From: Cyclobacteriaceae bacterium
GTDB taxonomy: Bacteria; Bacteroidota; Bacteroidia; Cytophagales; Cyclobacteriaceae
Length of the DNA: 38,455 nucleotides
Direction: 5' to 3'
Assembly: GCA_019638285.1 (NCBI GenBank)
Contig: JAHBUB010000034.1
Span: forward strand, 1 to 38,455
Within the stretch, counting starts at the first letter, position 1. Each line of letters begins with the position of its first letter. Below are positions 35,411 through 38,455 of this stretch, in pieces. Made by a program: the position numbers and the translations under genes. Below the pieces are notes generated by a model, which saw only the letters and a list, made by a program, of their open reading frames with translations, was not told the origin of the DNA and made no database searches.

Positions 35411-35481
35411 TTTTGGAACGAAGCTCTAGTGGATGAGAAAAGAGAATTATTCCGTTGTTTATTTCAACCGAAAATCAGGAT

Positions 35482-36375
35482 ATGGAATCAGCGGCTAGAA
35501 TTAATGAATATGTTCAGCTTCAGTCTTTGAGAAAAAATCTCTCCAAGTTTAAGATACATCCATTTGAAGAGCTCAGGTATAACAGTAATTGTAAATATGA
35601 AGTTTTCACAAATTCTAAAACACTTCTTTCATTGTATATTGATTCGGACTATCCTTTCTTTCTTAATTTTAACTCACAGAATGGACACCTAATTGAGTTA
35701 CAATCACTATTTAAAGATGGTCAATATTCAAAAGTAATCGCTAAAAGAAATGAAAAACTGGAAAAGCGTATTAGCGATAAATTGGCCGAAGTCACACAGA
35801 ATGTGCTGGGAGATAGTTTAAAGACTTTCTTTCAGAAAAAGAAAGGTGATTTCTATCATAATTATTCAATTTCAGACCATCGACTAGTTCTACGGTCACC
35901 CACAGGAAATGAGGAGTTAAAACAGAAACAAATGGATGTTGGGCTCAACATTAACTGGGACGTAGAACTTGAATATTCTGAAATTACTGATCTCCTGTCC
36001 GAACTAGGAAAAGCCCTCATTCAAGGGATGGGTAATATCCGTAACGAGATTCCTCTAACAAGAAAAGTTAAATTTCTGAAAGGTGTTATTGGTGAGAACT
36101 ATGCGTTAACTATGATCTTAAATTTTTCCTTTAATCAACGGATGAGATCTTATGACATTGATGAATCATTCTATTGGTATGACAAAGTAGGTACGGGTTT
36201 ATATTTAATGGGAAGCGCAGACCTAAATGAAAATTTTTGGCTTGATGTCTTTGACCTAGAAACTCGGACTGTTAAGGAAATTTTTGAATTCACTTTTGAT
36301 GGCAATAACTATATTGGTACTTGGAAAGACATGAAAACGGGTAAACAACTTCCCTTCAGAGCCTCTTTATACTAG
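35482..36375 (+). CDS. Cassette 3: hypothetical protein, 297 residues
   Basis: No signal peptide or membrane segment is seen. The N-terminal two thirds are charged and helical (KRNEKLEKRISDKLAEVTQN near residue 92). The C-terminal part is strand-rich with many aromatic residues (ESFYWYDKVGTGLYLMGS, NYIGTWKDMKTGKQLPF), like a lipocalin-type or YD-rich binding fold. I do not recognise a family. The frame is open from a TTG at 35455; I chose the first ATG. The attC-type left arm follows 22 bp after the stop. Confidence 0.65.
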   Translation: MESAARINEYVQLQSLRKNLSKFKIHPFEELRYNSNCKYEVFTNSKTLLSLYIDSDYPFFLNFNSQNGHLIELQSLFKDGQYSKVIAKRNEKLEKRISDKLAEVTQNVLGDSLKTFFQKKKGDFYHNYSISDHRLVLRSPTGNEELKQKQMDVGLNINWDVELEYSEITDLLSELGKALIQGMGNIRNEIPLTRKVKFLKGVIGENYALTMILNFSFNQRMRSYDIDESFYWYDKVGTGLYLMGSADLNENFWLDVFDLETRTVKEIFEFTFDGNNYIGTWKDMKTGKQLPFRASLY

Positions 36376-36396
36376 TTATATCGTAGTACAGGAAAC

Positions 36397-36674
36397 GCAC
36401 GAGCTACAACATGGTGTATAGCACATATGCTTCAGAAGTTCCTTAATTAGTTATGTGCTGCTTGTCCGAACTTTTTGTATTTCGCACTCTGTTAGAAAGG
36501 TAGAAGCACTCCCCAAATCTTAGTCCACAAGTTTCGCTTCACTCAAGTTCCGCTGGCTGCTATTGCATCTATGTTCTTCGCTAAGCTTTTCCGAACTTGA
36601 AAGGAAACACAAAAAGTGCTACTTTGGTAGTGACTTGTGTATGATGGCATACGTGCTATACACAGGCGTTAGGT
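36397..36674 (+). repeat. Long attC-like site between cassettes 3 and 4
   Basis: The left arm GCACGAGCTACAAC (36397-36410) is the reverse complement of the start of cassette 3 (35289-35302) at 13 of 14 positions. Inner arms TGTATAGCACATATGC (36415-36430) and GCATACGTGCTATACA (36647-36662) match at 15 of 16. The right core is GTTAGGT (36668-36674), a perfect GTTRRRY. The 271-bp core is long for attC. The loop contains further imperfect complementarity, for example ACTTTTTGTATTTC against GAAACACAAAAAGT. Confidence 0.72.
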
Positions 36675-36695
36675 TTAATTTATTTATGAGTGAAC

Positions 36696-37529
36696 ATGCA
36701 TCAACTTTTATTTATCTTCCTTTTTACGATCAGTTTGACAGCATATTCACAAACATACGAGCGGTTGGATTCCGAAAACATAAATGACTTTGTTGATAGA
36801 GTTTATTCGAATCCTACATTGACACACCCGAACCTCTCAACTGAATTATGGAAGCATAATCTCTCGGACATCCTGGTTTTTAGAAATATTGATAATTCAA
36901 TTTCAGTTGGTACGTTGCTTTATCAATATGATAAATATCGCTACAAGGAAATTCTAATTGACACTATTTACGACAATATAGAGGCTATATTTTATAGAGA
37001 TGTTACGGGTTATTATCAAGGCAAAGAATTGGGGCTCTTTTTGTCTGAGACTGACGGTTGGGGTACTTGCTATCATATTAAATTCTATAATACAGAAGAA
37101 CTAAATTTGAAAACTCAAGCATTAGGACTAGCGGCAGATTATGCAGGCAGTTGTGAGTATCTAGAACAAGATGGAACAAAATGTCTAGCCGATTACAAAA
37201 ATGTGGCAGAATTTGATTTCTACGAATCACTTGAAAAATATCCGAACAAATTAAGTGCATTTTTAAAGGATGCCCCCACAAAAGAAGAAATTTTAAATTC
37301 AGATTTATTCACTCCTCAGTTGCGAAACAATTTAACTGAACAGAAATTAGGTTTGATTATGAGTTTGATCAATATAAAGGACATGTCACTAGTGAATAGA
37401 TCATCTATTTCTTCTTGTGGTAGAACGGCTAAATTTACAGTTACACTAAGTGATCCAAACGCTCCTAAACTTGAATATTATACACCAGACTTTCTGATTT
37501 GGCAGTTAAATGATATTATAAAAAGATGA
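36696..37529 (+). CDS. Cassette 4: secreted hypothetical protein
   Basis: The 277-residue protein starts with a signal peptide (MHQLLFIFLFTISLTAYSQ), so it is exported. The mature part is acidic and aromatic, with several cysteines (GWGTCYH, GSCEYL, TKCLADY, SSCGRTA) that could form disulfides outside the cytoplasm. No family is recognised. The ATG lies 28 bp after the cassette boundary core GTTAGGT; a GTG at 36690 in the same frame is possible. The matching left core ACCTAAC begins 6 bp after the stop, so coding sequence fills the cassette. Confidence 0.68.
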   Translation: MHQLLFIFLFTISLTAYSQTYERLDSENINDFVDRVYSNPTLTHPNLSTELWKHNLSDILVFRNIDNSISVGTLLYQYDKYRYKEILIDTIYDNIEAIFYRDVTGYYQGKELGLFLSETDGWGTCYHIKFYNTEELNLKTQALGLAADYAGSCEYLEQDGTKCLADYKNVAEFDFYESLEKYPNKLSAFLKDAPTKEEILNSDLFTPQLRNNLTEQKLGLIMSLINIKDMSLVNRSSISSCGRTAKFTVTLSDPNAPKLEYYTPDFLIWQLNDIIKR

Positions 37530-37531
37530 AC

Positions 37532-37699
37532 TAAACCTAACATATGCTATGAATGAATGGGGTTTAATCTGTAAAGATATTTTCGTGGTGATTGGAAAGT
37601 CCGCCACTATTAATAAATTTAAATAACGGTGTGGCTATGTGCGAGTCGAGAGGTTAGTGCTTTCTAATCCCCACTCATCATAGCTGGGCGTTGTGCACC
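37532..37699 (+). repeat. attC-like site between cassettes 4 and 5
   Basis: The left core TAAACCTAAC (37532-37541) is the exact reverse complement of the start of cassette 4 (36668-36677) and contains the perfect consensus RYYYAAC (ACCTAAC). The inner left arm GCTATGAATGA-ATGGGG (37546-37562 region) pairs with CCCCACTCATCATAGC (37669-37684). The right core is GTTGTGC (37690-37696). The core spans 162 bp. Confidence 0.75.
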
Positions 37700-37724
37700 A
37701 TTGTGACCCGTCCTGAAAACGACA

Positions 37725-38294
37725 ATGAACAAGATATATAGCACTCTGATTTTTATTTTATTTCTCACTACACTTTTTGGCCAGACATCTTCTGACTGCC
37801 CAAATGAAATTTGTTTGGAAACTCTACATTTTGATTCAGTTCGACTAAACTCGAGCATCCCTTTGATGCTAAAGGACCAGGAACTAATTAACCTCCTTGG
37901 ACTTCCCGATTCTACTGTTGTTGAGAATGAGTGGAATTGCGGAAACTATATAAATAGTGAGGAAACAGTTAAAATTCTGTATTACGGTAAATCCAAATTT
38001 ATGTCTTCGAAGGGAACTTCACTATTATATGTATTAAATCTTGAGGGAGGGAGGTTTACATTTGATTTTAATAATATCAAACTTACAAAAGGGACTTCCA
38101 AGACTGATCTTCAAGAAATTTTCCCTAACGCACTTAACTCATTAAACAAGAAACATCAGTCCTACAACAAGAATGGAATAATGAAAGTCAAAATGCTTCA
38201 AACCCCTGTGGGCGAACCTGATGGAAGTGGTTGGCTGTTTAGATTCAATGGAGAGATAATTAAAGAAATCGAACTTTGGTGGATGATATGTTAA
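37725..38294 (+). CDS. Cassette 5: secreted hypothetical protein
   Basis: The 189-residue protein has a signal peptide (MNKIYSTLIFILFLTTLFGQ). The mature part starts with a cysteine pair (DCPNEICLET) and contains a SmpA/BamE-like pattern, with LLGLPDSTVVENEW near residue 58 and a strand-rich end (GWLFRFNGEIIKEIELWW); this resemblance is weak. It lies 35 bp after the cassette boundary at 37690, and the matching left arm follows five bases after the stop. Confidence 0.68.
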   Translation: MNKIYSTLIFILFLTTLFGQTSSDCPNEICLETLHFDSVRLNSSIPLMLKDQELINLLGLPDSTVVENEWNCGNYINSEETVKILYYGKSKFMSSKGTSLLYVLNLEGGRFTFDFNNIKLTKGTSKTDLQEIFPNALNSLNKKHQSYNKNGIMKVKMLQTPVGEPDGSGWLFRFNGEIIKEIELWWMIC

Positions 38295-38298
38295 CAAC

Positions 38299-38455
38299 GG
38301 TGCACAACATTGTGTATGTGTCATGTGCTTCACTGCGTATCTGAAAGTACGTAGGTCTTGCCGCTGCTTTTTGTGTTTCTCAATATAGCTAAGTTTAGAA
38401 TTACTTACCAGTCGATCTTTTATCACTCTGGCCTCACTCAAGCTCGGCATGCTTA
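38299..38455 (+). repeat. attC-like site after cassette 5, cut by window end
   Basis: GGTGCACAAC (38299-38308) is the exact reverse complement of the start of cassette 5 (37690-37699). The following 140 bp share blocks with the long site at 36397-36674, for example CTTTTTGTGTTTC against CTTTTTGTATTTC, and CACTCAAGCTC against CACTCAAGTTC in the same order. The right half lies beyond the window, so the array continues. Confidence 0.65.

Noticed and set aside
34121-36410. Cassettes as small transposons with terminal inverted repeats
   Set aside because: The ends alone would fit, but there are no target duplications, no transposase, and the inner arms at 35223-35284 pair within one site, which fits attC and not simple transposon ends.

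Overview
The window looks like chromosomal DNA of a member of the Bacteroidota, probably of the order Cytophagales. Three things suggest this. Start codons follow A-rich leaders, mostly without Shine-Dalgarno sequences. Several promoters fit the TTG/TAnnTTTG pattern typical of the phylum. The gene content is also typical: an outer-membrane barrel with a lipoprotein, BNR/VPS10-type secreted proteins, a single-chain serine dehydratase and a DbpA-type helicase. The order-level placement is inference from gene style only. I saw no tRNA, rRNA or CRISPR array.

Region by region. Positions 1-6.3 kb hold a YbiT-type ABC-F ATPase and, divergent from it, an osmolyte cassette: a MarR regulator, lysine 2,3-aminomutase (ablA), a sodium/solute symporter and beta-lysine N-acetyltransferase (ablB). 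This is the pathway to N-epsilon-acetyl-beta-lysine, a compatible solute. An 18-bp perfect palindrome sits on the predicted transcription start of ablA. Positions 6.3-7.7 kb hold an intact IS3-family element inserted into a degenerate 7-bp repeat array. Positions 7.7-11 kb carry a thiolase, an alpha/beta hydrolase and a Crp/Fnr-type regulator followed by an exact FNR-type box and a DinB-fold gene. Positions 11-11.5 kb are an unusual gene-poor stretch with crossed inverted repeats, a probable non-coding RNA ending in a strong terminator, and a possible broken small membrane protein gene.

Positions 11.5-16.1 kb hold a MORN-repeat protein, a histidine kinase with a sigma-54 response regulator, a divergent Rnk/GreA-C-like gene and a DUF1697 gene. 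Positions 16.2-21 kb hold a lipoprotein amidohydrolase, a class III aminotransferase and a frameshifted methylmalonate-semialdehyde dehydrogenase; the last two suggest beta-amino-acid catabolism. Positions 21.1-25.5 kb carry two BNR/Asp-box secreted proteins, the larger one frameshifted. Positions 25.7-32.2 kb carry nth, a TauE-like exporter, sdaA, an outer-membrane protein with a lipoprotein, and a DbpA-like helicase.

The last 6 kb are the most unusual. A 43-bp minisatellite built from 21/22-bp subunits (32405-32973) precedes a GC-richer gene of unknown function with its own terminator. From about 34.1 kb to the window end there is an integron-like array: five AT-rich, co-oriented orphan genes (a membrane protein, a lipoprotein, two secreted proteins and one other), separated by imperfect palindromes with the geometry of attC sites. 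In four of the five cassettes the sequence at the start is the reverse complement of the sequence just after the gene, and this pair differs between cassettes, as integron recombination predicts. No integrase gene is in the window, so this would be a cluster of attC sites lacking an integrase (CALIN-type), or part of a larger array continuing beyond the right edge.
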